Notes under the pieces: generated by a model
The model's input: only the letters and a program-made list of their open reading frames with translations
Told to the model about the DNA's origin: nothing
Databases searched by the model: none
Origin: Emcibacter sp.
GTDB lineage: Bacteria > Pseudomonadota > Alphaproteobacteria > Sphingomonadales > Emcibacteraceae
NCBI GenBank assembly: GCA_021741205.1
Contig: JAIOYI010000009.1
Span: 40,397 to 104,396, forward strand
Direction: 5' to 3'
Length of the DNA stretch: 64,000 bases
Shown: positions 1 through 10,840 of the stretch, in pieces
Layout of the letters: every line of letters begins with the position of its first letter
Position numbering within the stretch: the stretch's first letter is position 1
Translations under genes and position numbers: made by a program

Positions 1-1000
1 CGATTTCCTCGTTTAAAAAACTGGCCATACGGTTCAATGTTTTCCACTTTAAATAGGCTTTCCATGTTGTCATGTCTGTGGATTTAATAATGCCATTTAA
101 CGCCTCAAAGTAACTGGGCTGAGAGATAATCATATCCGCTATATCAGGTGTACCGAAGGCTACAAAATAACCATTCCAATCAAAGTCAGGCATCATAGAA
201 CCCAAAGCCGCACGATCTCGCACATTATAGGTTTTTACCGTATCCCGGTTATCTTCCTTTTTCCATTGTGCGGTTGCGAGCTGCGTTTCCAAGGCCATAA
301 TTGCTGCAATATGCTGCGCAGCATTTTTCATACCCGCAAGGGTCAACATTTTTTCCATATGGGTCAAATATTGCGCTCTAATCCCCACAGATTTATCATC
401 GGTTTTTAGATAATACTCCCGGTCTGGCAGACCAAGACCAGACTGCGAATTATAAATCGCATATTTGGTGGGATCATTAGCATCGCCGTCAATATAGAAA
501 TTAAACGGGGCACCGTAACCCGCCCGAATGGATTGGGCAAAATAGGGTGCCAAAGATTTATGATCGGACAATTCGTCAATCATAGAAAATGCGGCCTGCA
601 AAGGGGCAAGACCAATTTCGTTGCGCTTATCCATAGCAAGGTAAGAATTGTATAAATCTCCCACCTTTTGTTCATCTGAACCTGCGACATTTTCACCCGA
701 CGCCGACTGTTCAATAATGACCTTTACCGCATCTTCTGATTTATCCCGCAGCATGTTGAAATTACCGTAACGCGCCTTATCCTCTGGCATAACATAGTTT
801 TTAAGCCACGTACCGTTAACATAGGCAAAAAAATCATCGCCAGGCTTTACTGTGCTATCCATATTTTCTGTCAATATGCCAGAATCAAGCTGTGCAGATA
901 CTTGCTTTTCGGTCTCAGCGGATTTTTCCGCCGAACAAGCCGAAACCAAAGTGATCGCCGCCGATAGACAAGCGAATTTAATCCCCGTATATATTTTCAT
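1..1000 (-). CDS. M13 family (neprilysin-like) metallopeptidase, N-terminal part; lipoprotein-type signal; runs off the left edge
   Basis: Reverse-strand translation MKIYTGIKFACLSAAITLVSACSAEKS...TVKPGDDFFAYVNGTWLKNYVMPEDKARYGNFNMLRDKSEDAV, typical of M13 peptidases; lipobox VSAC; no stop up to the edge. Confidence 0.85.
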   Translation of the reverse strand, partial: MKIYTGIKFACLSAAITLVSACSAEKSAETEKQVSAQLDSGILTENMDSTVKPGDDFFAYVNGTWLKNYVMPEDKARYGNFNMLRDKSEDAVKVIIEQSASGENVAGSDEQKVGDLYNSYLAMDKRNEIGLAPLQAAFSMIDELSDHKSLAPYFAQSIRAGYGAPFNFYIDGDANDPTKYAIYNSQSGLGLPDREYYLKTDDKSVGIRAQYLTHMEKMLTLAGMKNAAQHIAAIMALETQLATAQWKKEDNRDTVKTYNVRDRAALGSMMPDFDWNGYFVAFGTPDIADMIISQPSYFEALNGIIKSTDMTTWKAYLKWKTLNRMASFLNEEI

Positions 1001-1028
1001 TATTTTTATCTCCTTAAATGATATATAT

Positions 1029-1679
1029 TTATTTTTGCAGTTTATTAATTTGTTCCTGCATCATGGCCAATTGAGCTTTTAAATCGTCCAACTGGTCGCT
1101 ACCTACCCCGGTATTTGAACCCTCACTAGAATTTTGATTTGGTTCGGTTGGGCTTGTGGATTTTTGATCCCCACTCTGTTCTCCCTTTGCAGCCTCCCTA
1201 CTTGCGGCAAATGGAGAAAACATAGACATTGTCTTTTCAAAAATAACCATATTCTGTTTGGCCATTTCTTCAAAGGGCTTTAAGGCTTTTACACCAAGCG
1301 GTGATTTTGTCATATTATGTTCAATAAATCCACGAAATTTTTCTTGATTTTCAGAAAAGGCCGCCATGCTGCTTTCCAGATATTCTGGCACAATATTTTG
1401 CAAACCATCCCCATAAAATGCAATTAACTGTCTCAAAAAATTGATCGGTAAAAGTGCCTCCCCCTTGCTTTCTTCTTCAAAAATAATCTGGGACAGCACA
1501 GAATGCGTAATATCATCTCCGGTTTTTGCATCAAGTACTGCGAAATCCTTGCCTTCCTTGACCATATTAGAAAGATCATCCAGCGTCACATAACTGCTGC
1601 TGTCGGTATTATAAAGTCTCCGATTAGCATATTTTTTAATAATGATCTGTTCGCCGTCCTGTCTGCTTTTTTTAGCCAC
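1029..1679 (-). CDS. phaR: Polyhydroxyalkanoate synthesis repressor PhaR
   Basis: IIIKKYANRRLYNTDSSSYVTLDDLSNMVKEGKDFAVLDAKTGDDITHSVL is the PHB/PHA accumulation regulator DNA-binding domain; next to pha genes. Confidence 0.93.
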   Translation of the reverse strand: MAKKSRQDGEQIIIKKYANRRLYNTDSSSYVTLDDLSNMVKEGKDFAVLDAKTGDDITHSVLSQIIFEEESKGEALLPINFLRQLIAFYGDGLQNIVPEYLESSMAAFSENQEKFRGFIEHNMTKSPLGVKALKPFEEMAKQNMVIFEKTMSMFSPFAASREAAKGEQSGDQKSTSPTEPNQNSSEGSNTGVGSDQLDDLKAQLAMMQEQINKLQK

Positions 1680-1734
1680 TTCAATAACCTTCTCTATATT
1701 TCTATTGCACGCTTATTTTTGTGTATTTCACGCT

Positions 1735-1776
1735 AAAATGCTGCAAAGCGCAAGGAAAAATGCTGCGCAACAATAA
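1735..1776. promoter_or_regulatory. Candidate PhaR operator: two AAAATGCTGC direct repeats 22 bp apart
   Basis: AAAATGCTGC at 1735-1744 and 1757-1766, in the divergent region upstream of phaR. Confidence 0.4.
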
Positions 1777-1836
1777 AAAAAGCAAAAAAAATCATTTTTT
1801 GCTTCTCAATTTATCCATAAAGCGTATATTTTTACG

Positions 1837-2025
1837 ATGACAGAACACAATAAAACACCTCCTGGAATGCACTCCCAACCAAAGGATCAATGCTCTTGTG
1901 ATATTGATAATATTGCCGAGCGCTATCTTGATTTATGGCAAGAAAATTTGCAACGCTGGGCAACCGACCCCGAGGCTCTTAAAAAATGGCTAGATAATAT
2001 TAAAGATCAAAATATAAAACCATAG
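1837..2025 (+). CDS. Small (62 aa) conserved-looking protein between phaR and the PhaC-like gene
   Basis: ORF with AERYLDLWQENLQRWATDPEALKKWLD; position in PHA cluster. Confidence 0.6.
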   Translation: MTEHNKTPPGMHSQPKDQCSCDIDNIAERYLDLWQENLQRWATDPEALKKWLDNIKDQNIKP

Positions 2026-2125
2026 GTTAAGAAAAAAATTAGTTTCAAGTTAGAGAATAGCGGAGAAATTTGATTTATTTTTCATGATTTGTTCCCTATA
2101 ATTTCTATGCATTAAGAGAAAAGTC

Positions 2126-3358
2126 ATGACTGACGACGATATCAGAACATCTATCAGAATGGGACCCCATCCTCTCAGCCTTCATGTGGCGAGTGCGACA
2201 AACAGTTGGAGTGGAGCCTTGGCGTCATTCCCTTTATTTCATCTTGGTGGAATGCAAATACATCCTGCTTTAAAAATGCGCGCAGACAAGCTGCGAGCAG
2301 ACATGACAAGTACCGAGCTAGATCAACTATACCTCACCCTTATTAAAAAAGCAGAAACCAGACTGTCCGATACACTTTCTGGAATCCGTGCCTATCAACA
2401 TCATCCTTATCGAAGGGATGTGTCCAAAGCCCCCCTATATCACCGCATTGGAACAACGGAAATTAGGGATTATGGGACACAATGCTCACAAGACGCTCCC
2501 ATTGTGCTCGCCGTTCCCTCACTCATTAATCCAGCCTATATTCTAGATCTCAGGCAAGACCACAGCTTTATACGCTATTTATCAGAACAGAATATTCACC
2601 CCTATCTTCTGGACTGGACGTCCCCTGATACAGAGACGTTGGAATTTGATATAGAAGATTATATCACAAAACACTTAATCCCCATGATCCGTGAAATTCA
2701 CAAACGCCATAACAAAAAAATTCATCTTATCGGCTATTGCATGGGGGGAAATTTATCGGTAGCGGCGGCTCAAATAATGCAATCTGAGAATATTATTGAA
2801 AGTCTGACGTTAATTGCAACACCGTGGGATTTTCATGCGCAACAACCCGTACATCTACCAGCATTGACCCAACATTTTATTGCTATGAATAGTGTTGATG
2901 AAAAAATTAAAGCCGTTCCTATGAATATAATGCAACTCTTCTTTTTTAGCCTGGACCCCACTTTATCTGATAAAAAATTTCGAAATTTTAAACAGCTCAA
3001 CCCCGAAAGCCTCAAAGCCAAAAATTTTGTCGCTATAGAGGACTGGGCCAATGATGGTGCACCGCTTTCTCCTAAGGTCACCAATGACTGTCTCATTAAC
3101 TGGTATCATAAGAACCAACCCCAAAACTTATCATGGAAAATTGCGGATCAAATTATTAACCCTGCCCGCCTGACCATTTCTGGGCATATCATAACACCCA
3201 TGTCCGATAGGATCGTGCCGCCCGCATCTGCTCATGCTTTGCAAAAATCACTGCCTCATTTTAACCATACAATAGCAAGTGGTGGCCATGTCACTATGAT
3301 CGCAGGGGAAAAGGCAAAAACAATATTATGGCATAAAATAGCTTTAAACTTAAAATAA
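2126..3358 (+). CDS. PhaC-like alpha/beta-fold hydrolase (short PHA synthase-like)
   Basis: Lipase-like box GYCMGG with Cys nucleophile, SDRIVPP (Asp) and GGHVTM (His), followed by phaA-phaB. Confidence 0.8.
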   Translation: MTDDDIRTSIRMGPHPLSLHVASATNSWSGALASFPLFHLGGMQIHPALKMRADKLRADMTSTELDQLYLTLIKKAETRLSDTLSGIRAYQHHPYRRDVSKAPLYHRIGTTEIRDYGTQCSQDAPIVLAVPSLINPAYILDLRQDHSFIRYLSEQNIHPYLLDWTSPDTETLEFDIEDYITKHLIPMIREIHKRHNKKIHLIGYCMGGNLSVAAAQIMQSENIIESLTLIATPWDFHAQQPVHLPALTQHFIAMNSVDEKIKAVPMNIMQLFFFSLDPTLSDKKFRNFKQLNPESLKAKNFVAIEDWANDGAPLSPKVTNDCLINWYHKNQPQNLSWKIADQIINPARLTISGHIITPMSDRIVPPASAHALQKSLPHFNHTIASGGHVTMIAGEKAKTILWHKIALNLK

Positions 3359-3577
3359 TATTTCAATAAATCACTAAAAAAAGAAATTATTGCAATGTTT
3401 TTTCTCCTACGCTATATCTTTGCTAGCAAATAAATGCTTGATCCAAATATCCAAAGAATTTAATTTGTTTTTTTATTTGTTGCAGTGCGATAATGATTAT
3501 GAAAAGATCATGATAATACCATGAGATTATCAAGACCATTTTCAAACCCTTGTGAGAAATAACTTAAGGAAAAAAAC

Positions 3578-4756
3578 ATGAAAGAAGTTGCAATTGTCGC
3601 TGCCCTGAGAACGCCTGTTGGTTCATTTAACGGCGCCCTAAGCACTGTGCCCGCCCATTATCTTGGCGAAGTTGTCATTCGAGGATTGCTGTCTGAGACA
3701 TCTGTCCCTGCAGAAGATATTAATGAAGTTTTCCTAGGTCAGATTTTAACAGCAGGGGCTGGTCAAAATCCCGCCCGTCAGGCTTCTCTCAATGCTGGGC
3801 TTCCCATTGAAACCACAGCTTTTGGTATTAACCAATTATGTGGTTCTGGACTTCGGGCCGTGGCTCTTGGCTATCAGGCCATATTATGCGGAGATGCGGA
3901 GATTGTCATTGCTGGTGGTCAGGAAAGCATGAGCCAATCTCAACATAGCGCCCATTTACGCAACGGCTTTAAAATGGGCTCTGCCGAATTCAAAGACACG
4001 ATGATTTGGGATGCTCTGACCGATGTGTTTAACGATACCCACATGGGTATTACGGCAGAAAATATCGCGGAACAATGGCAAATTAGCCGAGAAACTCAAG
4101 ATGCCTTTGCCGTATCGTCGCAAAACAAAGCAGAAGCCGCTCAGGCTTCTGGAAAATTCAAAGATGAAATTGTACCCGTAACCATTAAAAATCGCCGCGG
4201 CGATGTGGTGGTATCAGACGATGAATATATCCGAAAAGGCGTAACATTAGAGAGCCTTTCTGGTGTTCGTCCCGCTTTCAAGAAAGACGGGACCGTCACG
4301 GCCGCAAATGCGAGCGGTATAAATGACGGTGCAGCGGCCGTTCTTTTAATGACAGTCGAAGAAGCAAAAAAAAGAGGCCTTAAACCCCTTGCCATCATCA
4401 AATCATGGGCAACCGCTGGTGTTGATCCTTCTATTATGGGTATTGGCCCCGTCCCTGCCAGTAAAAAGGCACTGGAAAAAGCAGGCTGGTCATTAAATGA
4501 TGTTGATCTGGTTGAGGCCAATGAGGCATTCGCAGCCCAAGCCTGTGCCGTAGGTCAAGATCTTGGCATTCCTGCAGACAAGCTTAATGTAAATGGCGGT
4601 GCCATTGCCATTGGTCACCCTCTTGGGGCAAGTGGGGCGCGCGTATTAACGACGCTGCTTCATGAAATGAAACGACGTAATGTCCATAAAGGACTTGCCA
4701 CATTATGTATTGGTGGCGGCATGGGCGTTGCGATGTGTGTTGAGCGCCCTGAATAA
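3578..4756 (+). CDS. phaA: Acetyl-CoA C-acetyltransferase (beta-ketothiolase)
   Basis: [29 protein letters not shown] and CIGGGMGVA thiolase motifs; 392 aa. Confidence 0.95.
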   Translation: MKEVAIVAALRTPVGSFNGALSTVPAHYLGEVVIRGLLSETSVPAEDINEVFLGQILTAGAGQNPARQASLNAGLPIETTAFGINQLCGSGLRAVALGYQAILCGDAEIVIAGGQESMSQSQHSAHLRNGFKMGSAEFKDTMIWDALTDVFNDTHMGITAENIAEQWQISRETQDAFAVSSQNKAEAAQASGKFKDEIVPVTIKNRRGDVVVSDDEYIRKGVTLESLSGVRPAFKKDGTVTAANASGINDGAAAVLLMTVEEAKKRGLKPLAIIKSWATAGVDPSIMGIGPVPASKKALEKAGWSLNDVDLVEANEAFAAQACAVGQDLGIPADKLNVNGGAIAIGHPLGASGARVLTTLLHEMKRRNVHKGLATLCIGGGMGVAMCVERPE

Positions 4757-4801
4757 TGACCAAAACCCAAAAGCAAATAATATTAATGAGGAAATATTAC
4801 A

Positions 4802-5524
4802 ATGACTAAAATTGCACTCGTCACGGGAGGTACCCGTGGTATTGGAGCCGCCATTTCAATGGCTCTAAAGAACGCTGGTCACACGGTTGCGGCCACTTAT
4901 GCTGGCAATGATGAAGCGGCGGCTAAATTCAAAGAAGAAACCGGTATCCATGTCTATAAATGGGATGTTGGTGACTTTGATGCCTGTGCAAAAGGTGTAG
5001 CGGACGTTGTGCAAGACTTAGGCAATGTTGACATTCTTATTAATAACGCGGGCATTACCCGTGACGGCGGATTTAGCCGAATGACAAAGGATATGTGGGA
5101 TGCGGTCATGACGACCAACCTCTCCTCCAATTTTAATATGTCCAAAGCCGTATTTGACAGCATGAAGTCAAACAAATACGGCAGAATTATCTGCATAAGT
5201 TCGATCAATGGTCAAAAAGGTCAAATTGGACAGGTGAATTACTCAGCAGCAAAGGCAGGGACTTTTGGTTTTGTCAAAGCGCTCGCTCAGGAAGGCGCCC
5301 GTCACGGCATCACCGTAAATGCCATCGCCCCCGGCTATGTCGCCACTGAAATGGTCAAAGCCGTACCCGCAGATATTGTCGAAAAAATTATCAAGGGTAT
5401 TCCTATTGGTCGTCTAGGTGAGGCTGATGAAATTGCTAATGCCGTGGCTTATCTGATTTCTGATGGTGCAAGCTTTATTACGGGTTCCACCTTAACCATC
5501 AATGGTGGCCAATATATGGTCTAA
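4802..5524 (+). CDS. phaB: Acetoacetyl-CoA reductase
   Basis: SDR TGGTRGIG, NNAGITRD, YSAAKAG; follows phaA. Confidence 0.93.
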   Translation: MTKIALVTGGTRGIGAAISMALKNAGHTVAATYAGNDEAAAKFKEETGIHVYKWDVGDFDACAKGVADVVQDLGNVDILINNAGITRDGGFSRMTKDMWDAVMTTNLSSNFNMSKAVFDSMKSNKYGRIICISSINGQKGQIGQVNYSAAKAGTFGFVKALAQEGARHGITVNAIAPGYVATEMVKAVPADIVEKIIKGIPIGRLGEADEIANAVAYLISDGASFITGSTLTINGGQYMV

Positions 5525-5548
5525 TATTCCCCATTCAAATCCCGCTTC

Positions 5549-5585
5549 ATCCCTGCAGCGAAAATTTCGTTGCGGGGATTTTTTA
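5549..5585 (+). terminator. Rho-independent terminator after phaB
   Basis: ATCCCTGCAGCGAAA / TTTCGTTGCGGGGAT hairpin followed by T-run. Confidence 0.8.
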
Positions 5586-5661
5586 TAAAAAACAATCCAA
5601 CCTTTGAAACACTCTCCAATTTCCGCTACTCTTAAGTTATATAAACCATGAGATAAAATTA

Positions 5662-6468
5662 ATGTATCAAGATGTCGTTGAATTGCGCGCCTTTTACGAT
5701 TCTCCCTTGGGACGAATTACTTCACGGCTTATCCGCAAACAAATTGCCACATTATGGCCTGACATTGATGGAATGGATGTTATGGGACTTGGTTATACAA
5801 CGCCTTATCTGGATGTTTTTCGCACGCGGGCAAACCATGTTATCAGCATCATGACCGCTCTTCAGGGCGTTGTTCGTTGGCCGCGTCATAACGGGGATCC
5901 AACAAACACAAACAGCCGTGGTTACAAAGGAAATCTAACCACAATTGCCCATGAAGATTGCCTTCCTTTACAAGATGCTGCCGTGGACAGAATATTGATG
6001 GTTCATATTCTTGAGCATACGGAACAAAGCCGCCAATTATTGCGCGAAGTATGGCGCACCCTTGCTCCAGGGGGGCGTGTTATTGTGATTGTGCCAAATC
6101 GACTTGGATTATGGGCAAGAACAGACAGGACACCTTTTGGTCACGGAACCCCATTTTCTATCCTGCAAGTCCATCAATTACTCAGTGATAATATGTTGAT
6201 TCCCACAAGAACGGTGTCCTCATTACATACCCCCCCTTTTAAGCGAAGATCCTTTTTCTCTCTCATGACATCTTTGGAAAATACAGGGCAAAGATGGTGG
6301 CATAACCTTGCAGGCGTTTTAATCATTGAAGCCGAAAAACAGATATATGCTGCTACTGGCATCAGAACAAAGGCCATAGCAAAAAACAAGGCAAGAACCC
6401 AAAGACCCGCCATCGCAGGAAACCAAATAGATACACAAAAATTATCTAAAATAAATACTGTATCATAG
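5662..6468 (+). CDS. Class I SAM-dependent methyltransferase
   Basis: MDVMGLGYTTPYL, MVHILEHTEQSRQLLREVWRTLAPGGRVIVIVPN. Confidence 0.8.
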   Translation: MYQDVVELRAFYDSPLGRITSRLIRKQIATLWPDIDGMDVMGLGYTTPYLDVFRTRANHVISIMTALQGVVRWPRHNGDPTNTNSRGYKGNLTTIAHEDCLPLQDAAVDRILMVHILEHTEQSRQLLREVWRTLAPGGRVIVIVPNRLGLWARTDRTPFGHGTPFSILQVHQLLSDNMLIPTRTVSSLHTPPFKRRSFFSLMTSLENTGQRWWHNLAGVLIIEAEKQIYAATGIRTKAIAKNKARTQRPAIAGNQIDTQKLSKINTVS

Positions 6469-6573
6469 TTCTATATTCATAGTATAAGGCAAATATAGTC
6501 GTCATAGATGCTATGTTTTTTAAATATTTCTTATCCACCGTTTCAAGGGGTGGTCTAAATTTTACAGGTTAAA

Positions 6574-7647
6574 ATGATTAAAAAAATACTGATATCAACT
6601 ATTATCCTCATCATAGGAGCTGTACTTTATTTTATTGGGCAATTAAATGTACCGTCGCAGAATTATCGCATGGAAAGACCAGCCGCATTTGTGACTATTG
6701 CCCCCGTTATTTCCGATATTTTCACAGACAAGATTGAAGCACTCGGTACGACAAAGGCCAACGAATCCGTTAATCTTACGGCAACAACGACCGATAAAAT
6801 TTCTAAGATAAATTTTAATGACGGCATGACGGTAAAAAAGGGACAAATCCTCATTGAACTGGTGAGCGATGAAGAGATTGCAAGTTTACAGTCTGCCATA
6901 ATCAATGCAGAACAACAAAAACGCGATCTTATCCGCACAGAAGGATTAGTCAAAGCCCGAACCCTACCCGCCGCAAAACTTGAAGACCAGCGCACATTAT
7001 ACAAAAAGGCCGAGGCCGATATACAAATTGCACAATCAAGAATTCGGGATCGACAAATTATTGCCCCCTTTGACGGACAACTGGGCCTTAGGCAGGTCAG
7101 TCTTGGCGCTTTGGTCACACCTGGAACAGTCATTACCACCTTGGATGATCTGTCGGTGATCAAACTTGATTTCACCATACCAGAAGAATTTTTATCGACC
7201 TTAAAGGTCAATCAAACCATTCAGGCAAAAAGCGATGCTTATCCCAATGTGCTTTTCACAGGAAATGTCAGCAATATAGGAAGCCGTATTGATCCCGTAT
7301 CCCGTGCGGTAACCATTCGGGCCATATTGCCCAATGATGATCTTCTCCTAAGGCCCGGCATGTTACTGCGGGTTAATCTGATTAAAAATCAGACAACCTC
7401 TATTATGATACCCGAAGAAGCCCTTGTTTCTTCTGCTGATCAGAAATATGTATTTCTGCTGTTGGATGATACCCATGTGAAACAGCAATCCGTTACGATC
7501 GGAAGGCGCCAACCTGGTGCTGTTGAAATCTTGTCTGGCCTAGCGGTTGGCCAACATGTTGTGACAGAGGGCACCTTAAAACTTCAAGACAATAGCGAAG
7601 TTATCGTTAAAAACAGAGATGATCTTAATCGTGAGATCAAACCATGA
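6574..7647 (+). CDS. RND efflux periplasmic adaptor subunit
   Basis: HlyD/AcrA-type barrel-sandwich sequence (IIAPFDGQLGLRQVSLGALVTPGT, LRPGMLLRVNL); overlaps RND permease by ATGA. Confidence 0.9.
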   Translation: MIKKILISTIILIIGAVLYFIGQLNVPSQNYRMERPAAFVTIAPVISDIFTDKIEALGTTKANESVNLTATTTDKISKINFNDGMTVKKGQILIELVSDEEIASLQSAIINAEQQKRDLIRTEGLVKARTLPAAKLEDQRTLYKKAEADIQIAQSRIRDRQIIAPFDGQLGLRQVSLGALVTPGTVITTLDDLSVIKLDFTIPEEFLSTLKVNQTIQAKSDAYPNVLFTGNVSNIGSRIDPVSRAVTIRAILPNDDLLLRPGMLLRVNLIKNQTTSIMIPEEALVSSADQKYVFLLLDDTHVKQQSVTIGRRQPGAVEILSGLAVGQHVVTEGTLKLQDNSEVIVKNRDDLNREIKP

Positions 7648-10600
7648 TTCTTTCTGATACCTCTGTTGATCGCCCTGTATTTGCAACCGTCATCAGTCTT
7701 TTGCTGGTCGTATTTGGTATTATGAGCTTCAAAGATCTTCCCTTGCGGCAATATCCCGATATTAATCCCCCCATAGTTTCTGTAACAACAAATTACAGAG
7801 GTGCCTCAGCCGCCATTATCGAAAGCAAAATCACACGGCTTATTGAAGACCGAATAAGTGGAATAGAGGGCATAAAAACCATGTCCTCAGATAGCCAAGA
7901 CGGCCAGTCTAACATCACTATCGAATTTAAAATAAGTCGTGATATTGATGATGCGGCCAATGATGTCAGGCAAAGAATATCTCGTCTGGTGAACTACCTA
8001 CCCGAAGAAGCCGCCCCCCCAGAGATATATAAGGTTGATACCAATGACCAACCGATCATGTGGCTAAGATTAAAATCTGCAACCATGACAGGCCTGGAAC
8101 TCAGCGATTATGCAAGACGGTTTTTGGTTGATAAACTCTCTGCGGTAGAGGGCGTCGCCCGTATTCGTACCGTCGGTCAAGATTATGCCATGCGGATATG
8201 GCTTGACCGACAACAATTGGCCGCTCGAAATATTACCACAATTGACGTGGAGCAAACCCTAAGAACAGAGAATGTAGAACTACCCGCAGGACGTATTGAA
8301 TCCACTGAAAGAGAATTTATCGTTCGGATGGACCGCAAATATATGACGCCGCATGATTTTGCAGAGCTGGTCATTGACAAGGGCGACGACGGTCATTTGA
8401 CCAAACTTTCTGATATTTCACGGGTAGAGCTTGGCGCCGAAGATTACAGAAGTGAAATGAGCGGCAACGGAGATCTTATGGTTGGGCTTGGCATCATAAA
8501 ACAATCCAAGGGCAATACGCTTGAGGTGACCCGTGCCATAAAAAAAGAGATCCGCCAAATTAACGAAACCTTGCCCTCGGATGCTTCCCTTTCCATTGTC
8601 ATGGATCAGTCCATCTTTATTGAGGCCGCCATTAACGAAGTCTACAAAACCTTTGCTATTGCTATGTTTCTTGTGGTGTTGGTGATTTATCTCTTTCTCG
8701 GCAGCGCCCGGGCCATGTTTATTCCCGCCATTACAGTTCCTGTTTCCATCATAGCCTCTTTTATATTCCTTAATATGGCGGGATATTCCATAAATCTTTT
8801 GACCTTGCTTGCACTAATTCTCTCTATCGGACTTGTGGTGGATGACGCCATTCTGGTGCTTGAAAATATTTATAGACGTATTGATCGGGGGGAGCCCCCC
8901 CTGTTCGCTGCCTATCACGGTGCCCGTGAAGTGGGTTTTGCCGTTATTGCAACGACGCTTGTTCTGATTGCTGTTTTTGTACCCATTATTTTTATAGAAG
9001 GCGAAACGGGAAGATTATTTACCGAATTTGCCATGGCCATGGCAGCCGCCGTTGGATTTTCATCCATTATTGCCTTAACCCTCACCCCCATGCTTTGTTC
9101 CCGTCTTCTTAAAAAGGAAGGAAGCACAAATAAATTTCATGATATAGGAATGACGACACTTCACGCCTTTGAAAGAAAATATATTGCCGTCCTAAGGCGC
9201 ATTTCCAAACGCCCTCTTTTAATGATGACGTCCCTTATTCCTATCATAGGGTTAGCTTACGGTCTTTTTACCATATTACCTTCCGAGTTTATGCCCCTAG
9301 AAGATCAGGGTCGTCTCTTTATCATGGTAAAGGCACCCGAAGGCACGAGCTATAATAATATGAAACACCATATGAAAAATGTTGAGAATGAAATGCTCGA
9401 TATGATGAAAAATGGTGAAGTTATCAATGTGTTATCAAGGGTTCCAGGCTTTGGCGTTGAGACCGCCGTCAATTCTGGCATAGGGATTGTCGGCCTTGAA
9501 GAATGGAGCGAGCGAAAAAGAACAGCACAGGAAATCAGTGGGGAACTTAGCCAACGACTTGCAAAGCTTACTAATGTAAGAGCCTTTGTTGTCATGCCAA
9601 GAGGCATTTCAAGTGGGTCGGGCAGCCCTGTGCAATTTGTCTTGCAAGGCAATGACTATAATGAGCTTGTCAGATGGCGGGATGCTATGATCGAGCGGGC
9701 AAAAGACTATCCCGGTCTTATGGGAATTGATAGTGATTACGAATCAACAAAACCCCAATTGTTGGTTGATATTGATTTGGTAAGAGCCGCTGATCTTGGC
9801 GTCTCCATGTCATCTATTGGCCGGACCCTTGAAACTATGCTCGGATCACGCAAAGTGACCACATACATAAACCATGGTGAAGAATATCCCGTTATTTTAG
9901 AAGGCATAAAAGATGAAAGTCAGACACCCAGTGATCTTACTAATATTTACGTCCGCTCAGAAAGATCAGGACAGTTAATCCCATTATCAAATTTGGTTAA
10001 TCTTAGAGAAACAGCAAGCCCACCAAATCTTATGCGGTTTAATCGCATGCGCTCCATCACCATAACGGCAAATCTGAATACAGGATATAGCTTAGGGCAA
10101 GCCCTGACATTTCTTGAGGAAACCAGTAAGGAAATATTGCCAAGCCATGCAAGGTTTGATTTAAATGGTGAGTCGAAAAATTTTAAGGATTCTGGAAATT
10201 CTATTTATTTTGTCTTTACCCTTGCTGTTATTACCGTTTTTCTGGTACTCGCCGCTCAGTTTGAAAGTTTCCGCCATCCTTTTGTCATTCTTCTCACCGT
10301 GCCATTTGCCATGGTTGGAGCGTTGCTTGGTCTTTATCTTACGGGTCAGACCATAAACATCTATAGCCAAATCGGTCTAATTATGCTGATTGGACTTGCC
10401 ACAAAAAATGGAATTCTTATCGTTGAATTTACCAACCAGCTTCGAGATCAGGGTGTTGAATTTTTTGAATCCTTATTTGAAGCATCCCGCAAAAGATTGC
10501 GACCAATCATTATGACATCCCTGACCACCATAATGGGATCTATTGCTTTGTTAATGGGGAGCGGTGCGGGCTCTGAAACCCGATTTGTTTTAGGTGTTGT

Positions 10601-10751
10601 CATTATTTTTGGCGTGTCTATTGCAACATTTTTCACCCTTTTTATTGTGCCTGTTGCCTATATTGTTATTGCCAAAAATTCGTCTTCACCTCAGGCTGTC
10701 AAAAAATTAAGGCTCGCAATCGAGAAAAAAATCTTTAATAAAGACTCTTAA
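7644..10751 (+). CDS. RND efflux permease (AcrB/MexF-type)
   Basis: SDTSVDRPVFATVISLLLVVFG, GLVVDDAILVLENIYRR, LIGLATKNGILIVEF. Confidence 0.95.
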   Translation: MILSDTSVDRPVFATVISLLLVVFGIMSFKDLPLRQYPDINPPIVSVTTNYRGASAAIIESKITRLIEDRISGIEGIKTMSSDSQDGQSNITIEFKISRDIDDAANDVRQRISRLVNYLPEEAAPPEIYKVDTNDQPIMWLRLKSATMTGLELSDYARRFLVDKLSAVEGVARIRTVGQDYAMRIWLDRQQLAARNITTIDVEQTLRTENVELPAGRIESTEREFIVRMDRKYMTPHDFAELVIDKGDDGHLTKLSDISRVELGAEDYRSEMSGNGDLMVGLGIIKQSKGNTLEVTRAIKKEIRQINETLPSDASLSIVMDQSIFIEAAINEVYKTFAIAMFLVVLVIYLFLGSARAMFIPAITVPVSIIASFIFLNMAGYSINLLTLLALILSIGLVVDDAILVLENIYRRIDRGEPPLFAAYHGAREVGFAVIATTLVLIAVFVPIIFIEGETGRLFTEFAMAMAAAVGFSSIIALTLTPMLCSRLLKKEGSTNKFHDIGMTTLHAFERKYIAVLRRISKRPLLMMTSLIPIIGLAYGLFTILPSEFMPLEDQGRLFIMVKAPEGTSYNNMKHHMKNVENEMLDMMKNGEVINVLSRVPGFGVETAVNSGIGIVGLEEWSERKRTAQEISGELSQRLAKLTNVRAFVVMPRGISSGSGSPVQFVLQGNDYNELVRWRDAMIERAKDYPGLMGIDSDYESTKPQLLVDIDLVRAADLGVSMSSIGRTLETMLGSRKVTTYINHGEEYPVILEGIKDESQTPSDLTNIYVRSERSGQLIPLSNLVNLRETASPPNLMRFNRMRSITITANLNTGYSLGQALTFLEETSKEILPSHARFDLNGESKNFKDSGNSIYFVFTLAVITVFLVLAAQFESFRHPFVILLTVPFAMVGALLGLYLTGQTINIYSQIGLIMLIGLATKNGILIVEFTNQLRDQGVEFFESLFEASRKRLRPIIMTSLTTIMGSIALLMGSGAGSETRFVLGVVIIFGVSIATFFTLFIVPVAYIVIAKNSSSPQAVKKLRLAIEKKIFNKDS

Positions 10752-10840
10752 GCCTGAGAAATAACATCTAAAGATCAGCCCTTATCTTTAAAAAATTCAT
10801 AACCGATCAGGCGTTGTTTTTAAGACTTTAAAATGATACA

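Noticed and set aside
4141-4521. Antisense ORF inside phaA (and similar long antisense ORFs, e.g. 6663..7211, 9350..9652, 38199..38681, 36702..37013)
   Set aside because: Fully overlap strong coding genes on the opposite strand, Ser/Pro/Arg-rich composition typical of shadow ORFs, no recognisable domain
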